DNA from: Coprinopsis marcescibilis
Taxonomy: Eukaryota > Basidiomycota > Agaricomycetes > Agaricales > Psathyrellaceae
Direction of reading: 5' to 3'
NCBI GenBank assembly: GCA_004369085.1
Contig: ML210146.1
Location: 434,001-498,000 of the forward strand
DNA: 64,000 nucleotides
Shown: positions 1 through 11,887 of the stretch, piece after piece
How positions within the stretch are numbered: the stretch's first letter is position 1
Layout: each line of letters opens with the position of its first letter
Position numbers and translations under genes: made by a program
The notes under the pieces: model-generated
Databases searched by the model: none
The model's input: the letters and a program-made list of their open reading frames with translations, nothing else
Told to the model about the DNA's origin: nothing

Positions 1-529
1 TCATATGAGGCTTAGTCCTCTGGAAAATCTCAGCATACCCCCTCTTCAAAGCTTAAAATGATGGTTGGGTGAGTCTGGGTTAAGCGCGAGCAAAGACATC
101 CACATACCGAAGGCTGGAGTAGGCGCAACGCGGTTGCGTTGGCAGGCAAAACGAAGAGAAGCTGAAGAAAGCGGTCAGCTAATGGTAGAAATAGATAGGA
201 ATAAGATTACATCGAGCACAGGCAACAGCCTGAGAGGCAGCTTTGCACGATGCAAGCGACAGCATGGCGACGACGCGAACTGGCTGCGACTGAGTGACTC
301 GGGAAGACGCGAGCTCGATGACACGAAGGAATCAAAATTTATGTTCCCTGGCCTCGGCAATTTCCGGGCGACCAAATACGTCCGCAGTCCAATGATACCG
401 CCAAGACAGTTGAAACTTTATCCTCTTCTTAAGTTCAACACTTAGACGCCCAATCTCTCTCTAACGCATATTTCTGAATTGCAAATCATATCCTACAAAG
501 TCTAAAAAATAAAATACAGTCTGAGGGCC
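1..529. other. Left edge, no supported gene
   Basis: No family motif or convincing splice structure is visible. A 126-codon open frame on + (65-445) and a shorter one opposite it look like chance frames: their translations are basic, low in hydrophobic residues and resemble nothing I recognise. The right part is 3' flank of the minus-strand gene that stops at 530. Confidence 0.5.
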
Positions 530-1962
530 TCAAGAGCAAATTTCAAGATCGTGGCTTGCGCTTCGGGTGTGCGTCTGCAACTCTTGACTCCAACTCTTCG
601 AGTCCCGATCCTGGAGAGTGGCTTCCATACTCATAACTTCATCCCGCAAAGCAAGGAACTTTACCGATCGTTCAATCACGCAGATTCAGAAAGCTATCCG
701 GAAAAGAATAAATTACTTGAAACTCACTCTCTGCTCTTCTGCGATCGTTTTCAAATTTAATTTGCGGTTTATATCCTCCATGTGTACCAACAAGGTCTGC
801 GAGGAAAAATAAGTCAAAATTCAGTTCTAGCCACCGTCCCGGAATAAAAGAAGTGGAAGGTTTTGAATGCACCAGTCCGGGAATCATAAACGGTTGGCGG
901 CTTACCCTAATGGAGGGACTGCTAAGTCCTCGATATGGTCCCGGCTGTACGCGTCTGAACGCTGGAGCCGGAGGGCCAATCAGCTCGAGTAGGTAGAGAA
1001 CGTATTTCTCCAAGCACTCCAGATAGTGCCTCTTCTTATCATGGGACGAAATGGTCTCTCTAAAAAACACCTAGAGTTGTCAGGTATGACAGGCTAGAAG
1101 CATAGTTTGACTCACGGATCAGTGGACATAACCCCGAAGTCTTGGGTGTTCTGGTGGAGGAGTGTTCGGCGGCGAGGTACCTTCTCAGTGGAGAGTCCCG
1201 GCGATTCGACTTTGACGTTGTGGCTGTAGACAGCGTGTTCCGCAGGGGGAAAGCCTGGATGACCGTCATCCTGAAGAGGTTTGGTATCAATTTCGCTGGC
1301 ATCCCACGAGCTCTCCGCGGGCTGATAATGGTAATCAGTCTCTCCGTACTGAGCATGTTTGGACTTGTTAGATAGCTCGACCAGAAGTTCGCTTGGGGTC
1401 GGGAAAGTCGGTACCATGTTTTCAGAGTTCCTAGCTGGGTTATCGACTAGGGTCCAGTGTTGAGGAGTGCTCTGGTCGATCTGAGCATACCCGCTATACG
1501 AGTAATGACCGTCGAGGGGGGATGCGCAGTTGAGGTCTATTGGATTCAAAACCTGGGAGCATTCTTGAACTTGAAAGTCTGCAGAGTGAAGAGGGTTTTG
1601 TCCCAGCATTGGTATTGGAGCATGAACGACCAGGTCTGCACGGTAGAAATCCGAGTTTCCTCCCTGATACTTACGGCAGTTGGCTGGGGCTGGTGCATTG
1701 TAACAATCGCCAGAATAGAAGGATGACTGTGTCTCGGGAGCAGGGTGCACATAATAAGCAGGCATAGGCGCCTGCAGTATTCGATGAATACCATGTGTAA
1801 TGAGCTAAGTTTGAGGGTGATAGAACTGACCTGTTGCGGAATTGGTTGATGGTAGTAAAGCATGCTGGGTGTGGCTAAGAAAGATGGAGGCAGGGGGTTC
1901 AAATAGCTGCTGCCCATCGCGCCCAGAGTGTGATCGAAACTGGAAATGGCGTTTCTATTCAT
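530..1962 (-). CDS. Putative transcription-factor-like protein, conserved in Agaricomycetes
   Basis: Function unknown; nuclear regulation is only an inference. The first exon starts at 1962 (an in-frame ATG at 1974 is the alternative) and ends in PQQ. It splices to a long exon rich in Ser, Pro, Tyr and Gln (about 1112-1767) with the motif TPSELLVELSN. Next comes a core beginning ETISSHDKKRHYLECLEKY and ending SPSIR. After a further intron it continues TLLVHMEDINRKLNLKTIAE and then FLALRDEVMSMEAT, which looks helical or coiled-coil, and stops at 530-532. All junctions stay in frame (for example GAT CC|A GAG). A low-complexity N-terminus with a short, basic, conserved C-terminal helical block is typical of fungal regulators, and I recall similar Agaricomycete proteins of no assigned function. 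It faces the bZIP-like gene at 2611 across about 650 bases. Confidence 0.7.
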
Positions 1963-2610
1963 AGATTCGATCACCAGATATTAGTACAATGGCTCTTTGG
2001 ATTCTCCAGCGACGAACACTGGCTACGTATTCGGTGGCGCACAGCGACAGCTCTGTCCGTAGATCTTGGAACTCTGTCCAGGATATTCTGGAGGAAAGCG
2101 ATATGAAACCCCCGGAACTCAGTACCGTCAAGGCCAAAGTCCCACGGTTTGCGCGCAGGAACAGGAAGCAGAACGAAATCTGTTGTTGGACGGTGGATTC
2201 CCGAGAGACTGGCGACAGACAGCCCAACCGGTCGACGGGGACCACTGGATCTGCTTCTTTGTGGAGATCAGCTTGAGTTCCCACCCCAGGGGGTTGAATT
2301 TGGAAATTGGAAAAAGATAGAAAGGTTTTATGTTTCGTGCGATCCAATCCGACAAGTCCTGCGACCATCGCGAGTCGGGCAGAACGACTGCAGGCTAATA
2401 TACTATTGAGCCTGCCGTATAATTCAAATAAGTCTATGGCATGTCAGATCTCTGGTAGATTGGGTGAGGTCCCACAGATCTTATTGAATCTCACTACGCA
2501 GATCGGGTTTTACGTTTGGACGTCGTTGATGGAGTCCCGCTGGTCCTGCTATTCCTGGAACGAATAAAAAGTCTGTGCAAGAAATTCTGGCCCTCGTCCC
2601 TCAGCCGCCC
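1963..2610. other. Intergenic region between divergent regulators
   Basis: Shared upstream DNA of the minus gene starting at 1962 and the plus gene starting at 2611. Short open frames on both strands overlap each other and show no recognisable motif. I see no clear TATA box or repeat. Confidence 0.5.
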
Positions 2611-3381
2611 ATGGATCCTTCCCTTAACTACTCTTACCCAAACTACAACCAGGTAGACTCCCCGGCACCTTCCAGCACTAGCTCTGCCTCAGATTCATCT
2701 ACTTCATACGCCATTCCTTCTGACAACCTGAGAAGTTGCACCGAGAAACACCAAAAGTCACGTACACACATTGCCCACCCATACGCAAGACTCGTCGCGA
2801 AAAAGGACGAGGTCAAGCGACGCAAAATCTGGAACCATGCACTCGAAAAATACATCTTCTCTCCCTACGAAATGTTCGTGTCTGGACACCCAATTGTCTT
2901 TTTTTATTGTCCAACAATAACCATTACTTCCCCAGCTCTACTATAGGAGCCCCACAGCGCAGGGTAGTCTACATAGCGAGCCTCGAAAACCACATCGACG
3001 AACTGCACACTTGCATGCTGCTGTAAGCGCCCAAACCAAAAGTGTTCTCTTCTTATTCGTCAAACTCACTCCTCCCCAGCGGGAATAAATGGCCTGTGCC
3101 CTACGGCGAGCTCGATGCGTACAAGGGACTCAACTCAAAAACAGCTAAAGTGGGTAAATAGCGCGTTCTTCATTTCAGCAGACTGATACATGCATCAGAG
3201 TATGGTCGCCGGCTTACAGCACGATTCTTCCCAGTACAAATTAAAATTGCTTGAATTGGAACGGGCCGTGAGTGTTCTTTTGCTATATTCATTGATCCAA
3301 GCCAACCTGTCGCTCTAGAACACGGATCTCGAAAAGCGTCTCAGGCAGCTGAAGCAGCTCGCCCAAGAGGCCCATTACTAA
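2611..3381 (+). CDS. bZIP-like coiled-coil protein
   Basis: Probable DNA-binding or coiled-coil regulator. The N-terminal 40 residues are Ser/Pro/Tyr-rich. A basic stretch (KKDEVKRRKIWNHALEKYIF) is followed by GAPQRRVVYIASLENHIDEL, which resembles the junction of basic region and leucine zipper in AP-1-type bZIP proteins. After more introns the C-terminus is SMVAGLQHDSSQYKLKLLEL then NTDLEKRLRQLKQLAQEAHY, a heptad-like helix. Five exons are inferred: AT|C joins YEI-STIGAP, CT|C joins LL-GNKW, and AAA|AGT and GCC|AAC are phase 0. The ATG at 2611 was chosen because it is the first ATG in the frame and starts a Ser-rich tail. The basic residues do not match the classical N-x7-R bZIP signature exactly, so 'bZIP-like' is an inference. 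Confidence 0.7.
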
Positions 3382-3599
3382 ATCTGCCTGAACCATCAAA
3401 ATACTATCTTTAGCCCTCTATAATCACCTACCATTCTTGTAACTCACTTATCTCACTGGAGGCTCAAAGAAAAAGTAGCCAATGTTAATGCACAACGAAT
3501 TATAGTACCTCCCAATATACTTCGCCAGCCAAAGTGCCAAAGAAAATGGTTTCATCAGCACTGCACCTGGCGTTGGTAACGTGGCGGACAGAGAGGTTA

Positions 3600-6500
3600 T
3601 CAAACCTTTGCCATTAGCCGACGCGTCTCCTGCGGCGTAAAATGCAGGATAATGGATATGACCTTCACAAGGTTAGGCTGTAAAACGCAATCAGACGCGT
3701 AACCACGCGAAAGTAACCTCGGCAGGCTTACCCTCATTTCTTTGTGCTCTAAAAATTGTAAGATGACGTTTCGAAGGTATTCCAGATTGACTTCTTCCTC
3801 TGCGCTCGAGGAATTCCGTGCTGGAGCACTCATCTGGGGCGATGGAGAGTCGGGGGAGTGTTGGCCGAAACTAGTCGATGCCGGCGAATCTACACCAGAC
3901 CGATTCCAGTAACCAACCCCGGGGTTTCGTTGTCTCTCCAAGAGTGCCGCAGACGACTGAACCTTGCGCAACTCTTCCTTGAGAGTCTATAGAAAAGGAC
4001 CTTGAGTCGACATACAAGGGTCAATGTTTTATTCATACCTTATTGGCCTGCTTCAGCTGAGCCTCACGAGACCGGTACTCCTCTACCTGTTTTTCGAAGA
4101 CCCTGTCTTTAACTTCGAAAGCTTGCTCTTGATCCTTGGCAGCTTTCTGAACCGCACCATTTAGTCGGAGTGCATTGATGACCGACTGCAAACCCACCTT
4201 GAGTTCTTGTATGGAGTCCTGCAACGCTGAGATCTGGGACACCTCCTCACGTAGTGACCTTATCTCTTGGTTAGCACGGTCGAGGTCGTTGCGTAGCTTG
4301 TCGGCAATGTCAATGTCTTCTTCCCTGGACTTCGCGGTCGTCCCTAAGGCTCGGTTTAGTTCATCGACCTCCTTGATTTTCTCCTTCATTTTGCTACTCC
4401 ACTTCGCCTCGCTCTCCGCCCTCTCCTTCTCGAGAACCTCGAGGCTACGCTTGGCTTCGGAAAGCTTAATCTCATATTTTGATTCCGTCGCCGAGATCAT
4501 CTGCGCAATGTCGTCGGCAGAAGTGACCGGTTCGCGAGCACGGACCTCTTGTTCCCGATGGTACTCGGTATACTCTTCCCTGAGGAGGGCGAGACGATCG
4601 TTTGCTTCTCGAAGTTGGAACTCGAGCTCGGTATTTTGCAGTTGAAGGGATTCTAGATGTCCTTGCGCAGATTCGGTTTCAGCTTGCTTAATCTGCAGCT
4701 GCTCGAAGAATGTATTCTTGTCGCGCGTCACATTGTTCAGCGAGTTTTCCAAGGCGGAGATTTGTGAACTCTTGGTCGCAACGTCTTTGGAATGCGAAGC
4801 CTGTCGAGAAAATAAGATAGTTTTCGCATATGACAGGGAAGCAACAGACCCTGAGTGTAATGATATCAAGCTCTAGCTGACCCTTCACTGCAGACAATTC
4901 CTTGTCGTGTCTATCCTTCATTAGAGTCAGTTCTCTATCGAACTGTGCCCTATTTGCCGCCAACGTCTTCTCCTTGTCGATCTGCAAAGCTTCTAACTCG
5001 TGCTGCAGCTTCAGTCGTTCCGTCCGTTCGCGCTCCCTCTCTTCTTGTTCACCGTCTCTCGAAGCTGCAGACTGATGCAATGCTTCGTCCCTCTCCTTCT
5101 CGGCTTTCACAAGCTTCTGTCGAACAGTCTTTAACAGACTGATAGCTTTGACGCGCTTTTCTTCTTCTTGACTAGCTTGAGTCTTGAATTTCTCCATTTC
5201 CACACGGAGCTGGTCGACTTCAGCCTTGTGAGAAGCCTTCCCGTCTTGCTGCCGGGACATTGCTTTCTCGGATGCCTGGAAGAGTGCCTCTGTCTCCTCG
5301 AACTGGGTTCTGAGTCTGTCAAGTTGTTCGGCCTGCGACTTGGTCTCCGACACGTGAACCTTTTGCAGATCCTCAAGCCGACCTTCGTAATCTAGACCAC
5401 AGGCTCAGAATATGAATACAAGACAGGCATGGTAGGTTACCTTGTGCTTTGTGGTTCAACCGATTAACCTCCTCTTGGAATACCTGAACAAATGGTTAGA
5501 CCTGTCAACCTATTCATCGAGTGCGGAATTTACAGTCATCTTGGTCTTCAAGTTCTTGAGGTAGTCACGGAGACCTTCGTTGTCTTGTATGGTTTCCAAA
5601 GGTGTAAATTCTCGAAGTACAGAGTCGGCTGCGCGCTTTTCGGCCTGAAGTCGTTTGAAGGACGTTGATACATCTTTCACACCCTGTCAACGCACAGTAA
5701 AGACGTTCGAGATGACCACATACCTGCGAATCTTTGTTCAACCTGCTTCAAACGCTGCTGCAATTCCTCCACTGCGTGCGAGTTGGATGAACCATCTTCT
5801 TTGACCGGCTCTGAAGGTCCATCGTTCGCAGCAGACTCCTTTGCAGTGTTGTCGTTCGTTGAAACATTCTCCCCCGGGGTTGAATCTTCAACCACAACTT
5901 CTGGATCCGGAGACGCGTGAGTCTCATTTATTGGCGGCTTTTCAGACACATGCTCTTCTGTTGCAACGACGTCCGGCGGTGAAACGGAAACGTCTTGAGA
6001 AGTCAATTCCGAAGAAATGTCATCCTCTGTTGGACCCTCTAATGGTGGGGGCGATCCTTGGTCCTGGGTTAGTTCGCCCTCAACCGCACCGAGTGGGTCG
6101 ATGGTGACCGAAGTGCTCGGAGATGGGTCTAGCGTTGAGTCGGCCGCGGCTGCAGGACTCGGTGCATCGGGAGAAGCAGCTGCTGAATGTACCGTAGTTG
6201 TTTCGTCCACACTTGGAATGGTCTCTGGCCCCGTGGCTTCGGGAAGCTTCTCTGTCTCGAGCTGGAGCTCAGGAACATCGTTGGTCGTCGGTTGCTTGGT
6301 TTCAGGTGCCAGCGGATGCAGAGCTGGAGACGGGGGTAGTGGAGTCGAGGCCGGAGAGCTCGGGCGCAGGGATCTAACCCTGTCTGGTGTGGGTGACGGG
6401 CTCGCTCTCTTCGAAGGGGGTCCAGTTGAAGGATTGGAAGCTTCGCCGATTGCAAAGGCTGCGCGTCGAAGCCGTTCCTCCAGATTGGATTTCCGAGGAG

Positions 6501-6723
6501 CGTTGGCCGAATTTGAAGATGTTCCCCGAGAATTTGGGTCTGGCGTTGTGCTACGCTGAGCAGCTATAGATTTCCGCAGTGAATGGGCCAGTGGGGACAT
6601 TGCGCGAGGAGGTCCATCTGTCGAACGCCGAGAGGTTGTAGTATGTTCTTCAATCCCGGGTATGCTGGGGATTGGAACTTGTTGTGCAATTTGTTCAACA
6701 GCATTCCTGAACTGGCTGAACAT
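3600..6723 (-). CDS. GRIP-domain golgin (IMH1-like)
   Basis: Predicted trans-Golgi coiled-coil tether. In this family the C-terminal GRIP domain binds Arl1-GTP on Golgi membranes. The protein starts MFSQFRNAVEQIAQQ at 6723. It runs through about 330 residues of Pro/Ser/Thr/Glu-rich disordered sequence, then about 700 residues of near-continuous coiled coil rich in Glu, Lys, Gln, Leu and Ala. It ends with LEYLRNVILQFLEHKEMR spliced to PNLVKVISIILHFTPQETRR, the GRIP core with its conserved Tyr. Introns fall at 5684-5723 (40 bases), 5484-5533 and near 5440-5395, 4870-4800, 4030-3972 and 3735-3680. The stop is at 3600. It lies in tandem with PEX14, 175 bases downstream of that gene's stop. The GRIP identification is strong; the IMH1 orthology follows from architecture. 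Confidence 0.88.
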
Positions 6724-6898
6724 GCTGGGCCCGAGTGCTCTCGGAAAGTACAGAAATGTAAGCAGAAAGTCGAGGTGGTATGTAGGTAGGCAGCACAGCT
6801 AAGGGTCGGGATCATTATTGTCGGCTCGATATTATTACCACGCGGGAAACAACTACTGTATTGGTCTACTTGCTACATAAATACTGTCAGTTAGTCGT

Positions 6899-8028
6899 CT
6901 ATGATGAGGATTCTGACACCGAGGGATCGCGTTCCGGTTCCTTTCCTTTATAACTACTATTCGATGTAGTGGGTGGGGGAATAGGTTGGCTAACGGAGGC
7001 AGAGCTAGCAATACCAACATCAGTATTGGCTGTCTGAGGGGTACTCGCCAATTGCCAAGCCGGGATTGCCGGTCTTCCAAATGTCATGGGTGGGGAAGGG
7101 ACACTGGGTACGCTTGGGCCTCGGCTAAGGAGCAGTGCTTTCAATGACTTGAGTTCTTGCTGAAGTTCACTCAAGGATTGAGTTTGTGATTCTTTATTCT
7201 TGTCAATCATCTGTATACAGTCAGTCTCGGAGCTGTGCAAATGCAGATGGACGTTCAGACATACCTTGGGCAGCATATCCCGAATGGTGTTGACCTCCTC
7301 CCTTATTTCCCGAATCTCATCTCGCGTCTTCGCCTCCCCTTCCTTCATCTGAGTCACGACCGCGTTGACGTTCTCCGTTGTTTGGTCCACTCGTTCTTTT
7401 TGTTCCTCAACTGCGGCACGAACAGCTGCTGTTTCAGCCTGTATTTCCTTCAACAACGCTTCTGCCGCGTCGAATTGCGCATTCAATTCGTCTCGATCCT
7501 GCTCATAAGCAGTCGTACTTGGAGGTTGCAGATGCGGATAGAGGTATTTCTGTTGGGCAACACCTGATTAGCAAGCGCACAGGACGCTCTGGAGTCTGCC
7601 TACCTTGAACATTGACACGGCCCCATACACAACGGTACCGGATACTACTGCAGTAATCTGCCCCGAGTGGGTTAGCACGTGTTAATTTGTAGTGGACAAA
7701 CGACGAACGAAGTAGTCCCTCCAGTCCCAACGTTGCTGCTGAGGAGGGTACACAAGAGAGTGAGGGTGTGAGTACGGCGACGCGTATTGCTGCGGATACG
7801 GTCCATTCTGAAGCTGAGCAGACTGCTTCAGAGCAATGTCAATTTCTGCCGGAGTGAGCCCCTTTGCTTCCAAGAACTGTAGCTTCTGCGCTAGGGGAGA
7901 TGCCTGAGCCTTGAACAGGATATGCTATTCAGTGGGAGGTATAACAGACAGCGCAAATAGGTTACCTTGGTATCGCTGAGAAATGAAACGGCGTTGCGAA
8001 TGAGTTCTTGACGATCTGGGGAAGCCAT
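6899..8028 (-). CDS. PEX14: Peroxisomal membrane docking protein Pex14
   Basis: Pex14 is the peroxisomal membrane docking site for the Pex5-cargo import receptor. The protein starts MASPDRQELIRNAVSFLSD, the Pex14 N-terminal helical domain that binds WxxxF motifs in Pex5. It continues LQFLEAKGLTPAEIDIALKQ, the hallmark of the family. A Pro/Gln/Tyr-rich linker contains WDWRDYF. A short membrane segment (ITAVVSGTVVYGAVSMF) follows, then a coiled coil of about 100 residues (AEALLKEIQAETAAVRAAVE) and a Ser/Pro-rich tail ending SVSESSS. Introns lie near 7910-7970, 7620-7730, 7555-7600 and 7210-7265. The start at 8028 is the only ATG that gives the family's N-terminus. MED5 starts 210 bases away in the opposite direction. 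Confidence 0.93.
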
Positions 8029-8238
8029 GGCACAGTGAGGTCACGGTTAAGCCAGTTTCTTGGCCCGTGACCAGTTTGGGTATCGCGTCCACTGGGAATT
8101 GCCGAACACAAGAAGCGGCGCCTTGACCAGAGTCACTGCTGTAACTGCCAATTTGAAACTGCGTTCACACTTTCAACTTAACTCATCTGGATCAAGCACT
8201 CGCGAATCTCCGGGGAGCTCCATAGGCTTTTTGGCGGG

Positions 8239-11200
8239 ATGTCACGGTCGCTCTCCGAATTAACCAGGAATTGCTTCCAGAGTGGGATATCCCCCAAGAA
8301 GGCGCGCTGTGCGAGTTCTATACCCGAACGTATATCATACTGACCCCCCAATTACAGTGGCTCGCACTATGCAAGCAGCTTGTGGCTGAAAGGTCTGTTA
8401 CTGAGGGTCCAGACATCGTGGCCACCGAAGTCAGCAGTCAGTTATAAAGTCAGCGTTTGCGTTAAAGCGTCTCACCCCTCTTGTTACTAGATTCTGTTTT
8501 GTTCCTCTACAGGTCATATCCCGGGGACCCAATCCTTAATGCATATCTCTTACAAGCCACCAAGGACGGGATTCTTCCTTTACCTATCTTTGTGTCGACC
8601 TTTCTTTCGGCTTCTCGATCAACAGACCTTCACTCAGCAGCCACTCTGGACTTTCTATGTGAATTAGCACTCAAAACGCACGAAGAATCTGGACGGCTTC
8701 CTCTGGGGTCCCTTGTCTCCACAGCGGAATCTCCGATCTCTCTCCTAGAGACGGTTCAAGATGCGCTGGCTCTCGTCCAAGTCTCCCATACTATGTCTCT
8801 AAATCAGCATCACCACAAACTTTCCCTCAACTCTGAAAAGCTTCTGTTCCATCTGTTATCCTGCGTAACAGACGTATCTCCGATGACCGGCAACCAAGCT
8901 TTCTTGATGTACACCACCGTCAGCGATATCTTGCGAGATTTCCAGCTGGACTCTCAAATCCGACAGGTGTTGGGGAATTTTGCAATAAACTTAGGGATAC
9001 TTATAGGAGACGATGCCAAAATTGCACGAGAAGCCCAAATGATGCAGAGTCTTCAGACTTCGAAATCGACGACAGGGGGGCTGAATTCAGAGACAGATGT
9101 AATAACTCTTGGTCTATTGTGGCAGTATCTAGTAAGGCTCTCCTTATTTGAACCGGTGTCTGAGGACTCTGAACGCATCTTTCTCAAAGATTACCCATCG
9201 CGGTCACGAATTTGGTGCAGGAAACACTCAAGCGGTTGTCGCGTTGCTCGTAAGCGCCTGGAGGTGGTCCTCATGGCCTGCCCATGTCTTCTACATGCAA
9301 GCCTTTGTGTCGGTCTTCACATGTCTTGCCTCAGGCCCTAATCTAGGCTATGCGTTGCTGTGGAAAGCATTCATTGTTGGAAGAGTACGTCTCTGGAACA
9401 CTTGTCTGTGATACTTTCTGACACTTTGTTAGCTTCCTTCTTTGCTTTCTGCTTTCGAGAAAGTCGTGAGCGCAGATCAATCTGCGTCAATCGACTGGGT
9501 TAGAAACGGAGTGGACCTTTTCCGTTTTATCGTTCGCTAATTCATTCTCCAGCGTTCATGTCTCCGAAAAGGACTCAGAGCGGCTTTTCGACGTCAAGAC
9601 CTCATTGCCTCAGGAGATCTATTGATTTCGCGGGCCACAGGGTCAAATGAGGGTACATCAACGTACGTCCATTAGACTTTTATATGATACAAAATCTGAT
9701 CGGTGTCTTCACATTTAGTCAATCTTTCGCAAGGAAGTTGCTAGAGCAGTTGCTCAAGACGAATTTGATCGATCAGTCTTTGGTCCAAGAACTGGACCCT
9801 TTAGGGCCGGCAGGGACTGCAACTCAAGCGGACAGCACAGATCGTGCAGATCTAACGGTATTGACCAAAACAACGCTATCAGAGTTCCAAATCCCTAACA
9901 TTCATGGCGGAAACTTAGGCAGAATTTGACACTCGCATGAACCATGGCCTCGAGGACGCTGAAGTGATAGCTTGGTTGGACAAGATATGGAAAGAGCCAG
10001 ATAGCCATGTCAAGTTCATGGCGGCGGTCATGAAGGTATGATCAAACCCAGTCCTTTTGCATCCTACAGGATTTACTTCTCTGTTCAGCGATTTTCCACG
10101 TCATCGAAGAGTTTAGATGTCGAAGCGCTGAGTCGCCTCTGCAAGTGGATGTATACTCAGCCGTCCATCATGGACTTGGTCTCTCTACATGCCAGAATAT
10201 CGGATCTGGTATTCTACGCCCTTCTTTTCCTGGAAGAGTACGATTGCGAGACTGTAGGTGTGTACTCTCAGTACCCCGCAGGACCTTGTTCCGAGCTGAA
10301 CCACTTTAGGGGACCCACAAACCGCCGCAAGCCACATTGGAGACATTGTGTTGTTTTTGCAATACGTATTAACCCGGTTCCAGGTATGTAAGCCAAGGTC
10401 TGACGCGACAGCAATGCTAAATATAGACAGCTTGAGGACGAGACCTTTACAAAGGACAATCGTACTTTGAACACAGAGTTTCTACGTTGCACAGATGTGG
10501 TCTTACCCGTGGAATCACTGCAAGCGGCGGAGGCATCAGCCTTCCATTCTTGGCTCAAAGCGCTTTTTGACAGCAATAGCGAAGGAATCGAGGATAGCAT
10601 TCTACGGTGAGGAGCATTCCGTAAATTCCATTCGTTTTGCTTACGGCTACGAACATTCGACAGGGCTACGCACCCCAAATTGCTGCTTCGAATCTCGGCG
10701 ACTCTCTTTTCGCAAGCGATTAAGGCTGCCTCTGCCCACAAGATCGATTCGGAGACTTTAATGAACGGCGTCTTATATTTCACCAAGCCACTTCTCAACT
10801 GGACTCTGGTTGGCGTTATAAAGGCGCTTATCGACGAGCTTGAACTTGCACAGTAAGTTATAAAGTTTACCATTGATTCATATTCCAATCCAATCATTTG
10901 CTAGGAACCCGCACGGGATCACACTTGACATTCTGCAGTCATTGCTATCTTCGTGTCCACCGCTGGTCAGGGCGCTGTGCAGCACGCAGGTATTGCGATA
11001 TTTAGCCGACAATCGAAGCGTATTGGCAAACCGCCAGACGTTTGACATCGCAACCATTGAAGATCTCATCAGAGGCGCTTCCAACCGAACTGGTGGGTTC
11101 CTTTTCCTGTTTCAGCGGGAGTTTCTCATCAGAATACCTTCCTTTTTGTTAAAAAAGGGAATACACAGATCAACTCGGCCATTCTGTGGTCACAGTACCC

Positions 11201-11741
11201 TCAGAATCAGATACATGCTGCGTTGTCCATGGCGCGTAACAACAAAATAGTCGATTTGGACGTCGATCGGTGGTTGAAGATACTTAATCCTACCAGACTC
11301 TTGCCACTTTTGTGGCCGAATCTGGCCAGGGCGGCTGGTCTGGGTGACTTCGAAGTCTGCCGCCGTGTTACGACCTTCATTCTCACCATGCCGCGGAATT
11401 CGAAGGTTCCACCGCTGTTGCCAATCTTTATGCATCTTTTCCTCCCCTCGTTGCTTGACGCGATGGACAAAGCGCAAGGGTCTGCCATAGCCGAGCTCAC
11501 GGCGTCTATCATCGTCTCGACGTTGACCGCAGCCTTCCATTTGGAATGGTCGATGAACACGGTTTTGAAGGATAACCGTTTGATATTAGGGGCGAGAAGT
11601 TCAGCGATGGCAAAGCGGCTAGCTCATGACCTACGTAGTAGGAAATCAGGTTCGGCAAGCAGCCTTGTGCTGCAACAGCTATCTTCGAATCAAGCTTTCG
11701 TTGCCAACTTTCCGTACTTTGGTGGGGAACTGACATCATGA
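8239..11741 (+). CDS. MED5: Mediator complex subunit 5 (Nut1)
   Basis: Tail-module subunit of the Mediator co-activator of RNA polymerase II in fungi. The start MSRSLSELTRNCFQSGISPK matches the Med5 N-terminus as I remember it. It splices to WLALCKQLVAERSVTEG and then, through an A|AT junction, to EVSNSVLFLYRSYPGDPILN, a conserved Med5 block. The remainder is a helical repeat-like protein of roughly 950 residues in about 12-14 exons, with a long C-terminal exon (11189-11741) encoding VDRWLKILNPTRLLPLLWPN and ending YFGGELTS. The first intron (8302-8357) appears to begin GC instead of GT. Exons between 9340 and 11190 were only partly resolved by eye; expect small corrections there. Confidence 0.8.
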
Positions 11742-11887
11742 TTAGTATCGAAAGGACTTTTGTCAACAATTATCTTGGTATTTGACCTGTGTATTTAAGT
11801 TACCCATAAATATAGAAAACGAAACTATTTAATTTATACGTCGACGGCGGGTGGTGCTGATAGAAGCAGTGTAAATGTCAGGAAACA

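Noticed and set aside
65..445. 126-codon plus-strand open frame at the left edge
   Set aside because: No motif, no splice partner and a composition typical of chance translation.
4175..4645. 156-codon plus-strand Ser-rich frame
   Set aside because: Mirror of the golgin coiled coil; Glu/Lys-rich helices read as Ser-rich in antisense.
6017..6559. 180-codon plus-strand Gly/Ser/Val-rich frame
   Set aside because: Antisense shadow of the Pro/Ser-rich N-terminus of the golgin gene.
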